Assembly: GCA_964345005.1 (NCBI GenBank) | Contig: CAYFPQ010000009.1 | Coordinates: forward strand, 1-64,000 | Direction of reading: 5' to 3' | Length of the DNA stretch: 64,000 nt | From: JABMPJ01 sp964345005 | GTDB lineage: Bacteria; Verrucomicrobiota; Kiritimatiellia; UBA8416; JABMPJ01 | Shown: piece after piece, positions 37,383 through 46,332 of the stretch | How positions within the stretch are numbered: the first letter of the stretch is position 1 | Layout: each line of letters begins with the position of its first letter | Position numbers and translations under genes: made by a program | Notes under the pieces: model-generated | Databases searched by the model: none | The model's input: only the letters and a program-made list of their open reading frames with translations | Told to the model about the DNA's origin: nothing

Positions 37383-37403
37383 GCCGCGAGTATGCATGAA
37401 TGT

Positions 37404-37580
37404 AGGTTCAGGGTTCAAGGTTCATGTAACCACGAAGGTCATGAAGGTTGGGAAGGTGCGAGAAACAACCGGCACTGCGTGAACCTGGTCCATTGTCATC
37501 GAGATCGTGATCGATATCGAAACCGGGCCGGGGGGAGCGATTGCGATCCCGATAGCGATAGCGATAGCGATTTCGATTTT
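37404..37580. repeat. Cluster of simple repeats upstream of the Mur ligase gene
   Basis: The 253-base spacer holds three kinds of short repeat in series: GGTTCA-like units at 37404-37424, an ACCACGAAGGTCATGAAGG-type tract (about 37429-37460), and a GATAGC hexamer array around 37538-37578 (gatcccgatagcgatagc). No ORF or clear promoter is visible. These are common interspersed simple repeats in this genome type. Confidence 0.6.
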
Positions 37581-37635
37581 GGTAGTAAGGGATAAGGGTA
37601 TTCAGTCCCATGGCTTACGTGTTACGGTCTAAAAC

Positions 37636-38952
37636 ATGGACGCGAGAGAGACTGTTCACCTTGTCGGCGTGGGTGGGATTGGGATGAGTGCGCTGGCGCA
37701 GGTGTTGGTGGCGCGAGGGTGCAGTGTTACGGGGTCGGATCGGTCGCTGGACTGTGATGAGCGGTCCGAAGTGTTTGGCCCGTTGGCCGCCTCGGGCGTG
37801 GAGCTTGTTCCCCAGGACGGCGGTGCCGTCTCACCGGACACGGCCTGCGTGGTGATGAGCACGGCGATCGAGGCGGACAATCCCGACCTGTTGGCTGCGC
37901 AGCGTCATGGTGTTCGCGTGCGACATCGCTCCGACGTTCTGGCGGAGTGTTTGGCGGGCAAGCAGGTTGTTGCGATCACCGGTACCTCCGGCAAAAGCAC
38001 GGTCACAGCGATGGTGGGCTGGGTTGCACAGGAGCTGGGGTTGGATCCTACCGTTGTGAATGGGGCGATCGTTCCGGTGTGGCGGTCCGACAAGGCAGTC
38101 GGAAATGTCCGGATGGGTGCGTCTGACCTATGGGTGATCGAGGCCGATGAGAGCGACCGCACACTCAATGCCTACGACTTCGATTGGGGTGTAGTGACAA
38201 ACGTCTCGGCAGACCACTTCAGCGTCGAAGAGGCACGCAAACTGTTTCGGACGTTCGCACAACGTGCAAGGAAGGGAAGCGTAAGCGAGGTCGATGAGCC
38301 GGGGTTGCTGGAGGGCTTTCAGCCGACCGTGGAGGCGGGGGTGGGCCGTTTCGATCATGGGGGCATGACCTTTACGGTGCCGATGCCGGGCTACCATAAC
38401 GCCGCCAACGCGCTGCTGGTTGTGCTGCTTATGGAGCGTATGGGGTGCTCGCTAGAGAAAGTGGCTGGCGCCCTGGCTCGTTTTCCGGGGTTGCACCGGC
38501 GCCTGGAGTTGGTCGGCGAAGCGCGTGGCGTGAGGGTTTTCGACGACTACGCGCATAATCCCGCCAAGATTGCTGCAGCCTGGCACGCGGTACGCAGGGA
38601 AGGGGGGCGTGTACTGGGAATCTGGCGTCCGCATGGCTATGGACCGCTACGCCAGATGATGGAGCCGCTTGCGGCCGAGTTCAGCGGGCTGAACTCGGGA
38701 CCGGATGAACTTGTGGTCTTGCCGGTCTACGATGCAGGCGGGACCGCCGACCGGTCTGTAACGTCAGAGGTCCTTGCCGAGCGCATCCGCGAAGCGGGCG
38801 GCTCAACAGTCTATGTAATGCCTCCGGGCGATGTGCCCACTTGGATTGATGGAGAGGCGAAGGACGGCGATACGGTGCTCGTCATGGGCGCGCGCGATCC
38901 CGGATTGCCGGCGCTGGCCGGCCGGATCCTGGTTGCCTTGCAGGCCGACTAG
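37636..38952 (+). CDS. MurC/Mpl-like Mur ligase
   Basis: A 438-residue ATP-dependent amide ligase. The N-terminal UDP-binding Rossmann motif (HLVGVGGIGMSALAQVL) is of MurC/Mpl type. The P-loop is GTSGKST (residues 116-122) where MurC normally has GTHGKTT. The central WVIEADESDRTL and the C-terminal domain (RVFDDYAHNPAKIAA, GIWRPHGYGPLRQM) are preserved. The protein is stand-alone, not in a division and cell-wall cluster, so it may be a paralogue with another job (peptide recycling or a different acceptor). Its stop overlaps the convergent LacI gene by four bases. MurC itself cannot be excluded. Confidence 0.82.
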   Translation: MDARETVHLVGVGGIGMSALAQVLVARGCSVTGSDRSLDCDERSEVFGPLAASGVELVPQDGGAVSPDTACVVMSTAIEADNPDLLAAQRHGVRVRHRSDVLAECLAGKQVVAITGTSGKSTVTAMVGWVAQELGLDPTVVNGAIVPVWRSDKAVGNVRMGASDLWVIEADESDRTLNAYDFDWGVVTNVSADHFSVEEARKLFRTFAQRARKGSVSEVDEPGLLEGFQPTVEAGVGRFDHGGMTFTVPMPGYHNAANALLVVLLMERMGCSLEKVAGALARFPGLHRRLELVGEARGVRVFDDYAHNPAKIAAAWHAVRREGGRVLGIWRPHGYGPLRQMMEPLAAEFSGLNSGPDELVVLPVYDAGGTADRSVTSEVLAERIREAGGSTVYVMPPGDVPTWIDGEAKDGDTVLVMGARDPGLPALAGRILVALQAD

Positions 38953-39996
38953 GCTGAACCGCGTACGACGAGTTTGGGCGGCACGACTACGGTGCGTGCT
39001 TCCGGCGGGAGTTGAGGCACTCCTGACGCGATGGCGATCAGCATATCCAGCGCTGCAGCGGCGTATCGGTCGTGTTGCTGGTCTATCGTTGTCAACGGCG
39101 GATCAATGGCGGTGGCGAGATCCAAGTTATCGTACCCCGTGACCGCTACGTCTTCCGGTACACGGTGTCCCCGCGCTTTCAACCCTTGGATCAAGCGTGC
39201 GGCCCAGACATCGTTTGGGGCAACAATGGCGTCCACATGCTGCTTATCGACCAGGTTGTCGATTGCGTCCGCAGTTACCTCGGTAGTGGGGGTGACCATT
39301 TCAGTCTGGGCTGTCCAGATCAGTGATGGGTCAGCCGGTTGTCCGTTAGTGCCGATCGCTTCAAGGTACGCATCGCGACGCACGGCCATCAACTCGTCGG
39401 GCGTCCCTTCCAGTTGGAGGCCGATCCGGCGACGCCCGCTCTGCAGGAGGTGCGAGATAATCGATGCGATGGCCTGGGTCGTGTCNNNNNNNNNNGACCC
39501 GGACACAGTAGCCGCCTGCCTCCAGAGGTTCGGCGTGCATGACAATGCCCGTGTGCCGGCCAATGATCGGCTTCAGTCGCTCCGCTCGGCCGGGCGTTAC
39601 ATCGAACAGACAGAGAATCGCATCGACGCCGCGGCTGTCGAAATCGGTTAGGTAATCGCGCAATGCTTCGGGGTCGCCGTGGAGTTGTCCAATCAGGAGG
39701 CGGTAGCCGCGCCGATATGCTTCCCATTCGACTGCCGCCAACCGGTCGTTCATGACGGACGCATTGACCGTGTCCATCAGGACGCCGACCATCTGAGTGT
39801 TCGCACCACGGAGTTGCTGGGCAGCACGGTTGGGATGGTAGTTCAGCGCGGCAGCGGCTTCTTCGATGCGCTTACGGGCGTCGTCACCGACGCGTACGTG
39901 GTCGCCTCCCGTTCCAAGCAGCACTTTTGCGGCCGCTGTGCGCGACACGTCGGCCTGCCTGGCAACATCGGTCAGTGTAACGCCGCGTACTCCCAT
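38949..39996 (-). CDS. LacI-family transcriptional regulator (crosses a sequence gap)
   Basis: About 346 residues. The N-terminal helix-turn-helix VTLTDVARQADVSRTAAAKVL and hinge LNYHPNRAAQQLRG are typical LacI, although the usual VSxxTVSRVL is replaced by VSRTAAAKVL, a variant common in this phylum group. The periplasmic-binding-protein-like sensor follows (QMVGVLMDTVNASVMN, AIVAPNDVWAARLIQGL, VAVTGYDNLDLATAIDPPLTTI). Ten N at 39486-39495 separate GYCVRV from DTTQAIASI; removing them keeps the frame, so the gene is intact. The ligand is probably a sugar. It ends against the Mur ligase gene and lies 21 bases upstream-strand-wise from nfnB, with no shared promoter evident. Confidence 0.88.
39486..39495. 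other. Assembly gap (10 N)
   Basis: Ten N inside the LacI-type gene. GTC before and GAC after join in frame when the N are removed, giving a normal LacI sensor-domain sequence. Confidence 0.95.
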
Positions 39997-40017
39997 ATTG
40001 TCCCTCCCTGGTTCACG

Positions 40018-41502
40018 TCATGACAGCAGCGCATTGATCGAGGCCGCTGCGCGGCGGCCCTCACCCATGGCGAGAATGACCGTCGCGGCGCCCAGAACGA
40101 TGTCACCTCCGGCATAAACCGCGTCCATCGTGGTTTTGCCTGCATCGTCAACAAGAATATTGCCCCAGCGGTTGGTCTCGATTGCGGGTGTTGTCTGCTT
40201 GATCAGCGGGTTGGAGTCATTGCCGATCGCCACGATCACACAGTCCACATCCATCAGGAATTCACTGCCCTCGATCGGTACCGGCCGGCGTCGCCCACTG
40301 TCGTCTGGCTCGCCCAGCTCGTAGCGCAGACACTCCATCGTATGGACACGTCCGTCATCGCCGCCGCGGAAGTTGATCGCGTTCTCGAGCGTGTGAAAGA
40401 TTACGCCTTCTTCCTTGGCGTGGGCGATTTCCTCGATACGTGCCGGCATCTCCTTTTCGGTGCGGCGGTAGATCAGGTGGACCTCCTCGGCTCCCATGCG
40501 CACGGCGCAGCGGGCGGCGTCCATGGCGACATTTCCGCCACCAAGCACCGCTGTTCGGCGAGATGGCAGTACTGGTGTGTCGGCATTATCTCTGTCAAAC
40601 GCGCGCATCAGATTAACGCGGGTAAGGTACTCGTTGGCGGAGTAGACCCCCACAAGATTCTCGCCCGGGATACTCATGAACTTCGGCAGTCCGGCGCCCG
40701 TACCCACAAACACTGCATCATAGCCGTCATGCGTCAGCAGATCCTGCAGTTTTCGCGTGCGTCCGATCACGAAGTTGGTCCTGATCTCGACCCCCATCTC
40801 CCGAAGCGTGTCGAGCTCGGATTGGACGATCTCTTTGGGCAGACGAAATTCGGGAATGCCATACATCATAACCCCGCCGGGCTTATGGAAGGCCTCGAAG
40901 ATGGTAACGGTGTGTCCTTCGCGACGGACATCGGCCGCCACGGTGATACTGGCAGGGCCACTGCCGATCACGGCGACCTTCTTGCCTGTCTCCTGCTTTA
41001 CCGCGGGGGCGTGAGCCTTGCCGCTTTCCCGCTCCAAGTCTGCAACGTAGCGCTCCAGGCGACCGATCGAGACAGACTTCTCGACATCCTTCAAGGCACG
41101 ACCGACGGTGCAGTCGAGCTGGCACTGGACTTCCTGCGGGCAGACACGGCCGCAGATGGCAGGCAGCAGGCTGTTGGCCTTGATAACGTCGATGGCCTGC
41201 TGGAAGTCGCCATCGGCACAGGCGGTAACGAATGCGGGGATATCGATGCGAACGGGGCACCCGTCGACACAGGGCGCCTTCCTGCATTGCAGGCATCGCA
41301 TCGCTTCCACCCGTGCCTGGGCTTCGGTATAGCCAAGAGCCACCTCGTCCATGTTGGCAATGCGGACGTCCGAGGGCTGTGCCGGCATGGGCTGAGACGG
41401 TATCGCCATCCGGTCCTTCGGCTTCAGCGGGTCTTCCCGCTGCAAGACGGCGTCCAAGGCTTCTTGTGCTTCCTTCGATATCTGGTCGTAGTCCAAGTCC
41501 AT
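40018..41502 (-). CDS. nfnB: NADPH-binding subunit of ferredoxin:NADP+ oxidoreductase / GltA-like
   Basis: A 494-residue glutamate-synthase small-subunit-type flavoprotein. The N-terminal Fe-S region carries cysteines in AMRCLQCRKAPCVDGCPVRIDIP and GRVCPQEVQCQLDCTVG. Two dinucleotide folds follow (VAVIGSGPASITVAADVRREGHTV for FAD; TAVLGGGNVAMDAARCAVRMG for NADP), and a final FAD motif (AVYAGGDIVLGAATVILAMGEGRRAA). With the adjacent NfnA-like gene it forms the electron-bifurcating NADH-dependent reduced ferredoxin:NADP+ oxidoreductase pair. Annotation as gltA is the main alternative, but no large glutamate synthase subunit is present. The start at 41502 lies one base after the upstream stop. 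Confidence 0.9.
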   Translation of the reverse strand: MDLDYDQISKEAQEALDAVLQREDPLKPKDRMAIPSQPMPAQPSDVRIANMDEVALGYTEAQARVEAMRCLQCRKAPCVDGCPVRIDIPAFVTACADGDFQQAIDVIKANSLLPAICGRVCPQEVQCQLDCTVGRALKDVEKSVSIGRLERYVADLERESGKAHAPAVKQETGKKVAVIGSGPASITVAADVRREGHTVTIFEAFHKPGGVMMYGIPEFRLPKEIVQSELDTLREMGVEIRTNFVIGRTRKLQDLLTHDGYDAVFVGTGAGLPKFMSIPGENLVGVYSANEYLTRVNLMRAFDRDNADTPVLPSRRTAVLGGGNVAMDAARCAVRMGAEEVHLIYRRTEKEMPARIEEIAHAKEEGVIFHTLENAINFRGGDDGRVHTMECLRYELGEPDDSGRRRPVPIEGSEFLMDVDCVIVAIGNDSNPLIKQTTPAIETNRWGNILVDDAGKTTMDAVYAGGDIVLGAATVILAMGEGRRAAASINALLS

Positions 41503-41503
41503 C

Positions 41504-42355
41504 CTATGCCTCCGCCTTCCTTGCTGCGATGTCCAGGTGACACTGCTCATGGTCCTGGTCTTCCTGTACCTTGTAGGCGCCGAGACGCTGCATCATGTTG
41601 TCGAAATCCACGGCGTGTCCGTCGAACTCGGGTCCATCGACGCAAACAAACTTGGTTTCATCGCCGACAGTTACGCGGCAACCGCCGCACATGCCGGTTC
41701 CGTCAATCATGATTGTGTTGAGTGAGACGACTGTTGGTACCTCGTACGGGCGCGTTGTCTCGGCGCAGAACTTCATCATGACCGGCGGACCGATCGCCAC
41801 GACAAGATCCGGCTTCGGGTCGGCCTCGCACAGTTCCTTGAGGGGCTCGGTCACGAGCGCCTTGCGTCCGTACGACCCATCGTCGGTGCAGCAGGTGAAG
41901 TCATCGGCAATGGCCTTCATCTCGTCTTCAAGAATGATGAGGTCCTGCGACCGGGCGCCAATGATGGTGATGACTTCGTTGCCAGCCTCCTTCATCCCCT
42001 TGGCGATGGGATGGAGCGGGGCGACACCGATTCCGCCACCAACGCAGACGACACGACCGACCTTCTCGATATGTGTTGGCTGCCCGAGCGGGCCGAGCAA
42101 GTTGGCGATCGTATCCCCGGCTTCAAGTTCGGCCAACAGGTGAGTCGTCTTGCCCACGGCCTGAAAGATTAACGTGATCCAGCCTTCGTCCGCGTTCGCA
42201 TCCGCAATCGTCAGCGGAACGCGTTCCCCGAAGTCCGTGTCGAGCTGAACGATCACAAACTGACCCGGTTTGCGCTCTGATGCGATGTGTGGCGCCTCAA
42301 CGCGAATCTTGAAGACCGATTCCGACAGTTGTTCTCTCGCTACAATGGTATTCAT
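41504..42355 (-). CDS. nfnA: FAD/NAD- and [2Fe-2S]-binding subunit NfnA
   Basis: A 283-residue protein of the dihydroorotate dehydrogenase electron-transfer-subunit family. It has an FAD-binding barrel (GQFVIVQLDTDFGERVPLTIAD), an NAD-binding domain (VVCVGGGIGVAPLHPIAKGM; VVAIGPPVMMKF) and a C-terminal [2Fe-2S] set (GTGMCGGCRVTV...KFVCVDGPEFDGH). It is the first gene of a two-gene unit with nfnB, separated by one base. Together they balance NADH, NADPH and ferredoxin, typical of fermentative anaerobes. No ferredoxin is adjacent; a small one lies at 55386. The 278 bases upstream contain no gene. Confidence 0.92.
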   Translation of the reverse strand: MNTIVAREQLSESVFKIRVEAPHIASERKPGQFVIVQLDTDFGERVPLTIADANADEGWITLIFQAVGKTTHLLAELEAGDTIANLLGPLGQPTHIEKVGRVVCVGGGIGVAPLHPIAKGMKEAGNEVITIIGARSQDLIILEDEMKAIADDFTCCTDDGSYGRKALVTEPLKELCEADPKPDLVVAIGPPVMMKFCAETTRPYEVPTVVSLNTIMIDGTGMCGGCRVTVGDETKFVCVDGPEFDGHAVDFDNMMQRLGAYKVQEDQDHEQCHLDIAARKAEA

Positions 42356-42620
42356 ATAGATCTAGCGTCCCCTGTGTCTCGATGCTTCCTCTCGCTTTGG
42401 GCCATGAAGCATCACCGGCTTGCGCTCCGGTGTCAATCCCATATCGATGTAATGTTGCGACACATCACAAAATAGTGCTACGTCATTCCTGCAGCGATGC
42501 GAGTGGATTAGATCCCAGAGCCTTGACTTGAGTCGTTCAGTAGGGTCAACTTCTGCTTTCCTCGAAGCAAACGCGATGTGGGGCGAATAGGACGAATGCC
42601 AACAGCCGAAGGGAGAGACC

Positions 42621-42632
42621 TTGTGGTCACAA
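42621..42632. promoter_or_regulatory. Small palindrome before the CBM9-like gene
   Basis: TTGTG-GT-CACAA ends one base before the start codon of the CBM9-like gene. It could be a regulator half-site pair or a small hairpin limiting translation. It is only 12 bases long and may be chance. Confidence 0.25.
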
Positions 42633-42633
42633 T

Positions 42634-43272
42634 ATGAAAGCGCTCGAAATATACAGAATCAGTGACTCCCGGCTTGAACCGGCCGACATCGAACGCCGGT
42701 TAGCGGGTTCGCCTCACCACGCCATCGATGTTCTGAACTGGCCTCAGTTCGACTACTGTCCCCGTGTCACCTTTTCCATTGGCTATGGGGGCGGCGATCT
42801 CTGTGTCCGTTTTGCGGTAGAAGAGGACTCCGTGCTGGCGGAACGAACGGAAACAAACGCCTCGGTCTGCCGGGACAGCTGCGTCGAGATGTTTATTGCC
42901 CCATCTCCGGGTGGCTATTTCAACTTCGAGTTCAACTGTATCGGGACGACCCTGGTTGGGTGCGGCAACGGGCGTGGAGATATCCAGTATCTGGATCCCG
43001 ATATCATCGCCCGGATACGCCGCCAATCCTCGTTGGGAAGCGATCCGTTTTCTGAGAGGTTGGAGCCGACAGCCTGGCATCTGACTGCAGCGATCCCTCT
43101 TGAAATTATGGGGATATCCGAAGAAAAGCTTCCGGGACACATCTGTAGCGCAAACTTCTACAAGTGCGGCGATTGCATGTCCAAACGGCACTACCTCACA
43201 TGGAATCCCGTCGACATCCCGGCTCCTGACTTCCACAGACCAGACCATTTCGGTCGTATTGAGTTCCTGTAG
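42634..43272 (+). CDS. CBM9-like carbohydrate-binding domain protein
   Basis: A 212-residue protein whose whole length matches the family 9-like carbohydrate-binding domain: VTFSIGYGGGDLCVRFAVEEDSVLAERTETN, the SVCRDSCVEMFIAPSPGGYFNFEFN strand pair, AWHLTAAIPLEIMG, and the ending HICSANFYKCGDCMSKRHYLTWNPVD...PDFHRPDHFGRIEF. Many such proteins in PVC and Bacteroidota carry this compact domain alone. There is no signal peptide, so it would act in the cytoplasm. It runs convergent to the amino-sugar operon and may bind the sugar or serve as an accessory. No catalytic function is known. Confidence 0.82.
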   Translation: MKALEIYRISDSRLEPADIERRLAGSPHHAIDVLNWPQFDYCPRVTFSIGYGGGDLCVRFAVEEDSVLAERTETNASVCRDSCVEMFIAPSPGGYFNFEFNCIGTTLVGCGNGRGDIQYLDPDIIARIRRQSSLGSDPFSERLEPTAWHLTAAIPLEIMGISEEKLPGHICSANFYKCGDCMSKRHYLTWNPVDIPAPDFHRPDHFGRIEFL

Positions 43273-43332
43273 CTGGATCGGTGCGCTCGGATAGCACGTG
43301 ATGAAGACCGGCCTCTCTGGCCGGGATGCCAT

Positions 43333-44454
43333 CTATGATCGGGTCTCGGATGCTGCCGCTCGGACAATCCGCTCCATATCCTCTGCCTGAGCTTCCATCG
43401 ATCCGACCATCTTGAACTGCACACGGGTCCGGTCGCGGTTGTGACCGTCGCGATGGGTCTTGAAGTAGACATCGCCCTGGAGGTAGTCGGTCAGAAAACG
43501 GATACCGATTTCGAAGGTGATCAGGCGGGCGGAGAAGGCGAGGTGGTCGATCTCGGTCGCGTTCAGGGCATCCCCAGCCGAGGCGAGGTATCCGCGCGTG
43601 ATGGCTTCGAACATCTCTATTCGCCCGAAGACCTTGGATAAGTCCATCTCATCCTCGGGGCAGGGCCGCATGGCTGTTCGAACCATGTCCCCGAAGTCGT
43701 ACAGGGAGAGACCGGGCATGACGGTGTCGAGGTCGATTACGCAGATGCCCTCGCCGGTTGCGTCATCGAGCATGACATTGTTAAGCTTCGTGTCGTTGTG
43801 GGTGGTGAGGAGGGGAATCTTGCCGGCTCGCTGTAGGTCGAGCAGTCGGTCTACCATTTCCTCGCGTGCACCGGCAAACGCGATCTCGTCGGTCACCTCG
43901 ACAGCACGGTTACAGACGTCGGCATCGATGGCAGCCTGCAGTGCGTCGAACCGGGCACGCGTATTGTGGAAATCCGGAATGGTCTCGAACAACGGCTCGC
44001 CGGGCAGATCGGCCAGTTGCTTTGTGAAGGTCCCGAAAGCTTTTGCACACTGGAATGCCTGCTCGGTGGTCTGTATCTCGTCGTAGGTTTGCGCCTGCTC
44101 GATGAAGATGTAGAGGCGCCAGTGGTTCCCTTCGGCATCCACGTGAAAGGATAGGCCGCTGACCGTAGGGATAAGCGTCAATGCTCGACGGTCGATGTCA
44201 TCGGCTCCGTCTCGGAGGAGCTGGCTCTCGAGGTGCTTTGTCACCCGCTCGATGTTGGCCATGACCTGCGCGGGCTGCTTGAAGACGTTGTGATTGATGC
44301 GCTGGAGAATATACCGCCTGGGGCCATGCGAGTGGTCAACTGTCACGGCGTAGGTGTCGTTGATGTGTCCGGTCCCATACGGACCACCGGAGACAAACGG
44401 TCCCTGTAGATCGAACGCCCCCGTGACGGATTTGATGTCATGCTTTGTCTGCAC
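43333..44454 (-). CDS. Aminoglycoside phosphotransferase-fold kinase (N-acetylhexosamine 1-kinase-like)
   Basis: A 373-residue kinase of the APH/choline-kinase fold. It has a glycine-rich nucleotide loop (GGPYGTGHINDTYAV), the RYILQRINHNVF strand, the catalytic loop LLTTHNDTKLNNVML and the metal-binding segment GICVIDLDTVMPGLSLYDFGDMVR. This arrangement matches NahK-type N-acetylhexosamine 1-kinases of bifidobacteria and related PVC proteins. The start is a GTG six bases after the nagB stop, with TAGGAAACA as ribosome-binding site, so it is coupled to nagB. It is the last gene of the amino-sugar operon. Confidence 0.85.
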   Translation of the reverse strand: MQTKHDIKSVTGAFDLQGPFVSGGPYGTGHINDTYAVTVDHSHGPRRYILQRINHNVFKQPAQVMANIERVTKHLESQLLRDGADDIDRRALTLIPTVSGLSFHVDAEGNHWRLYIFIEQAQTYDEIQTTEQAFQCAKAFGTFTKQLADLPGEPLFETIPDFHNTRARFDALQAAIDADVCNRAVEVTDEIAFAGAREEMVDRLLDLQRAGKIPLLTTHNDTKLNNVMLDDATGEGICVIDLDTVMPGLSLYDFGDMVRTAMRPCPEDEMDLSKVFGRIEMFEAITRGYLASAGDALNATEIDHLAFSARLITFEIGIRFLTDYLQGDVYFKTHRDGHNRDRTRVQFKMVGSMEAQAEDMERIVRAAASETRS

Positions 44455-44460
44455 TGTTTC

Positions 44461-45246
44461 CTACCGATATGCCTGCCACTCCGGCTCGTTCTCGAAGATC
44501 CACTGGTAGTACTCTTTCTGGGTCAACTCCGCTGCGGCATCGTCATCGACGATCACATGGCAGTGGGCGTGCAACTGAAGCGCCGTGGCGGAAATCATGG
44601 ATGTTACCGGTCCCTCCACGGCTTTGGCGAGGATTTCGGCCTTTTCGCTCCCGGTGACCAGCAGGGCAATGCTCTTTGCTTCCAGGATGGTGCCGACTCC
44701 CATCGTGATGCCACGTCGCGGCATCATCTCAGGGGAGGGGAAGAACCCCTCGTTCTGACGAATGGTTGTGGGCGTCAGTGCCTTCTCGCGTGTGCGGGAG
44801 TGAAGCGCCGAGAGCGGTTCATTAAAACCGATGTGTCCCGATCTTCCGATGCCGAGTAGCTGTATGTCGATTCCGCCACATTCCTTGATGAGGTCTTCGT
44901 AACGCTGGCATTCTACTCTGAAGTCCGGAGCCATCCCGTGAGGCAGGTGTGTGTTTCGCAGGTCAATATTGACCCGGTTGAACAGGTGTTCGTTCATGTA
45001 ATAGCGATACGAGTTGGGATGATCGGGCGCCAAGCCGTCGTATTCGTCCAGGTTGAACGTGCGCACCAGGGAGAAGTCGAGATCCTCCTCGCGATGCATT
45101 CGCACCAACTCGGCGTATACGAGTTCCATGGTTGCGCCCGTCGCCAGTCCGAGAACACATGAGGGCTTGGCCCGAATGCGTTTAGCGACCATGGCGGCCA
45201 CCACGTGGGCGGCCGCCTTGCTGTCAGGGCGAATGATGACTTCCAT
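44461..45246 (-). CDS. nagB: Glucosamine-6-phosphate deaminase
   Basis: A 261-residue enzyme that converts glucosamine 6-phosphate to fructose 6-phosphate and ammonia. Visible signatures are LGLATGATMELVYAEL (phosphate site), FNLDEYDGLAPDHPNSYRYYMNEHLF with the proton-transfer Asp, and LGIGRSGHIGFNEP with the catalytic His. The position corresponding to E. coli Asp141 is Ser; other NagB proteins also vary here. Length is standard. It lies 15 bases after the Gfo/Idh gene and six before the kinase. It provides the catabolic exit of the amino-sugar operon into glycolysis. Confidence 0.95.
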   Translation of the reverse strand: MEVIIRPDSKAAAHVVAAMVAKRIRAKPSCVLGLATGATMELVYAELVRMHREEDLDFSLVRTFNLDEYDGLAPDHPNSYRYYMNEHLFNRVNIDLRNTHLPHGMAPDFRVECQRYEDLIKECGGIDIQLLGIGRSGHIGFNEPLSALHSRTREKALTPTTIRQNEGFFPSPEMMPRRGITMGVGTILEAKSIALLVTGSEKAEILAKAVEGPVTSMISATALQLHAHCHVIVDDDAAAELTQKEYYQWIFENEPEWQAYR

Positions 45247-45261
45247 ATTCGCTCTCCTGGG

Positions 45262-46332
45262 TTAGCAGAACTCGTCCGCGTGGTCGGGGTGGGCAAGAAT
45301 AACTTGCTTATCGCCCAGCGATTCACGCAGTGCGTTGATTTCATCGCCACCGTTGTCCAGTGGAACTGCAACCTGTCCGCCTTCCAATGCGGAGCGACAC
45401 ATGGCCATCATGACCTCAAAGCCCATGAATGCACGGTCAAAGCTGCACGAATGCACCTTGGCGTCGTCATCAAGCCAGTCGGCCATCTCCTGGACATAGG
45501 GCACCATGTCATGCGCATAGTCCATGGCACCTTCGCCGCTCTGGAGTCCTCCATCCGCGGTGACGCTGCGCCAGCCGCCGTTGGTGAGCACCTCGGCAAA
45601 ACCGTTGTCGCCCATAACGCGGATGCGGTTACGCCCCCACCACTTGGCTACTTCCGAAATATTCGGGGCGCCGGCTCCGGTTTCGACGATGCCCCGTACG
45701 CCATTGGCGAACTGAATAAGGCCCGCGATGTAGTCAGGGGAGGGGTGGTTGTCGGCAAGCTTGCCTCGGCCAGCCGCCTGCGCCATGGCCCACTCGGCAG
45801 GAGCGTAGTCGTTATACCAGCACATGTACTCGATCATGTGACTCATCATGTGCATCATCCAACCCGGCGTTGAGGCATAGATCGTGTGGATCTTGCCCAG
45901 TGCCCCGCTGGCGACGATCTCCTTCACCTTGGTGTAGTGCGGACCGTAGCGGTGTTGGTGGCTGACCACGGCCTTGATGCCGCTTGCCTGTATGGTGGCG
46001 TTGAGTTCTTGGCCGGCTGCGCTGGAGTCGGCCACGGGCTTCTCGAACGCGACGAGCTTGACGCCGCTTGCGATTGCCATATCCACGAAGGCCTTGCGCA
46101 GATGCGGCATCGTGCAGAAACAGAAGACGTCGGGCTTCAGCGTTGCGGTCAGCGCAGCGGCATCGGTCGAGGTCTCGACCGCGCCGCCAAGCTGTTCCTT
46201 TGCCTCCGCCAGCCGTGCTTCGTCGATATCGCAAATGCCGACAACTTCAAAGTTGGGATTGTCTTGAAACGCGGCGGCATGATGCTTGCCGCGTTTTCCC
46301 ATTCCGACGACAACAACGGAGTACTTGCTCAT
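45262..46332 (-). CDS. Gfo/Idh/MocA-family sugar oxidoreductase
   Basis: A 356-residue NAD(P)-dependent oxidoreductase. The N-terminal Rossmann motif is SVVVVGMGKRGKHHAAAF, the family EKP motif is in LVAFEKPVADSSAAG, and the following VVSHQHRYGPHYTKVKEIV region holds the conserved catalytic His/Tyr positions. These enzymes oxidise or reduce sugar hydroxyls at C1, C3 or other positions. Met at 46332 overlaps the DegT stop by four bases (ATGA), giving strict coupling to an aminotransferase. The pairing suggests interconversion of an amino sugar and a sugar via a keto intermediate (inference). Confidence 0.9.
   Translation of the reverse strand: MSKYSVVVVGMGKRGKHHAAAFQDNPNFEVVGICDIDEARLAEAKEQLGGAVETSTDAAALTATLKPDVFCFCTMPHLRKAFVDMAIASGVKLVAFEKPVADSSAAGQELNATIQASGIKAVVSHQHRYGPHYTKVKEIVASGALGKIHTIYASTPGWMMHMMSHMIEYMCWYNDYAPAEWAMAQAAGRGKLADNHPSPDYIAGLIQFANGVRGIVETGAGAPNISEVAKWWGRNRIRVMGDNGFAEVLTNGGWRSVTADGGLQSGEGAMDYAHDMVPYVQEMADWLDDDAKVHSCSFDRAFMGFEVMMAMCRSALEGGQVAVPLDNGGDEINALRESLGDKQVILAHPDHADEFC

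Noticed and set aside
37538..37578. GATAGC array considered as a binding-site array or origin iterons
   Set aside because: Hexamer units degrade quickly, no replication gene is near, and similar simple repeats are common in draft genomes of this kind.
40342..41712. 456-codon plus-strand frame opposite nfnB
   Set aside because: Antisense shadow of a conserved flavoprotein; no family match and no ribosome-binding site.
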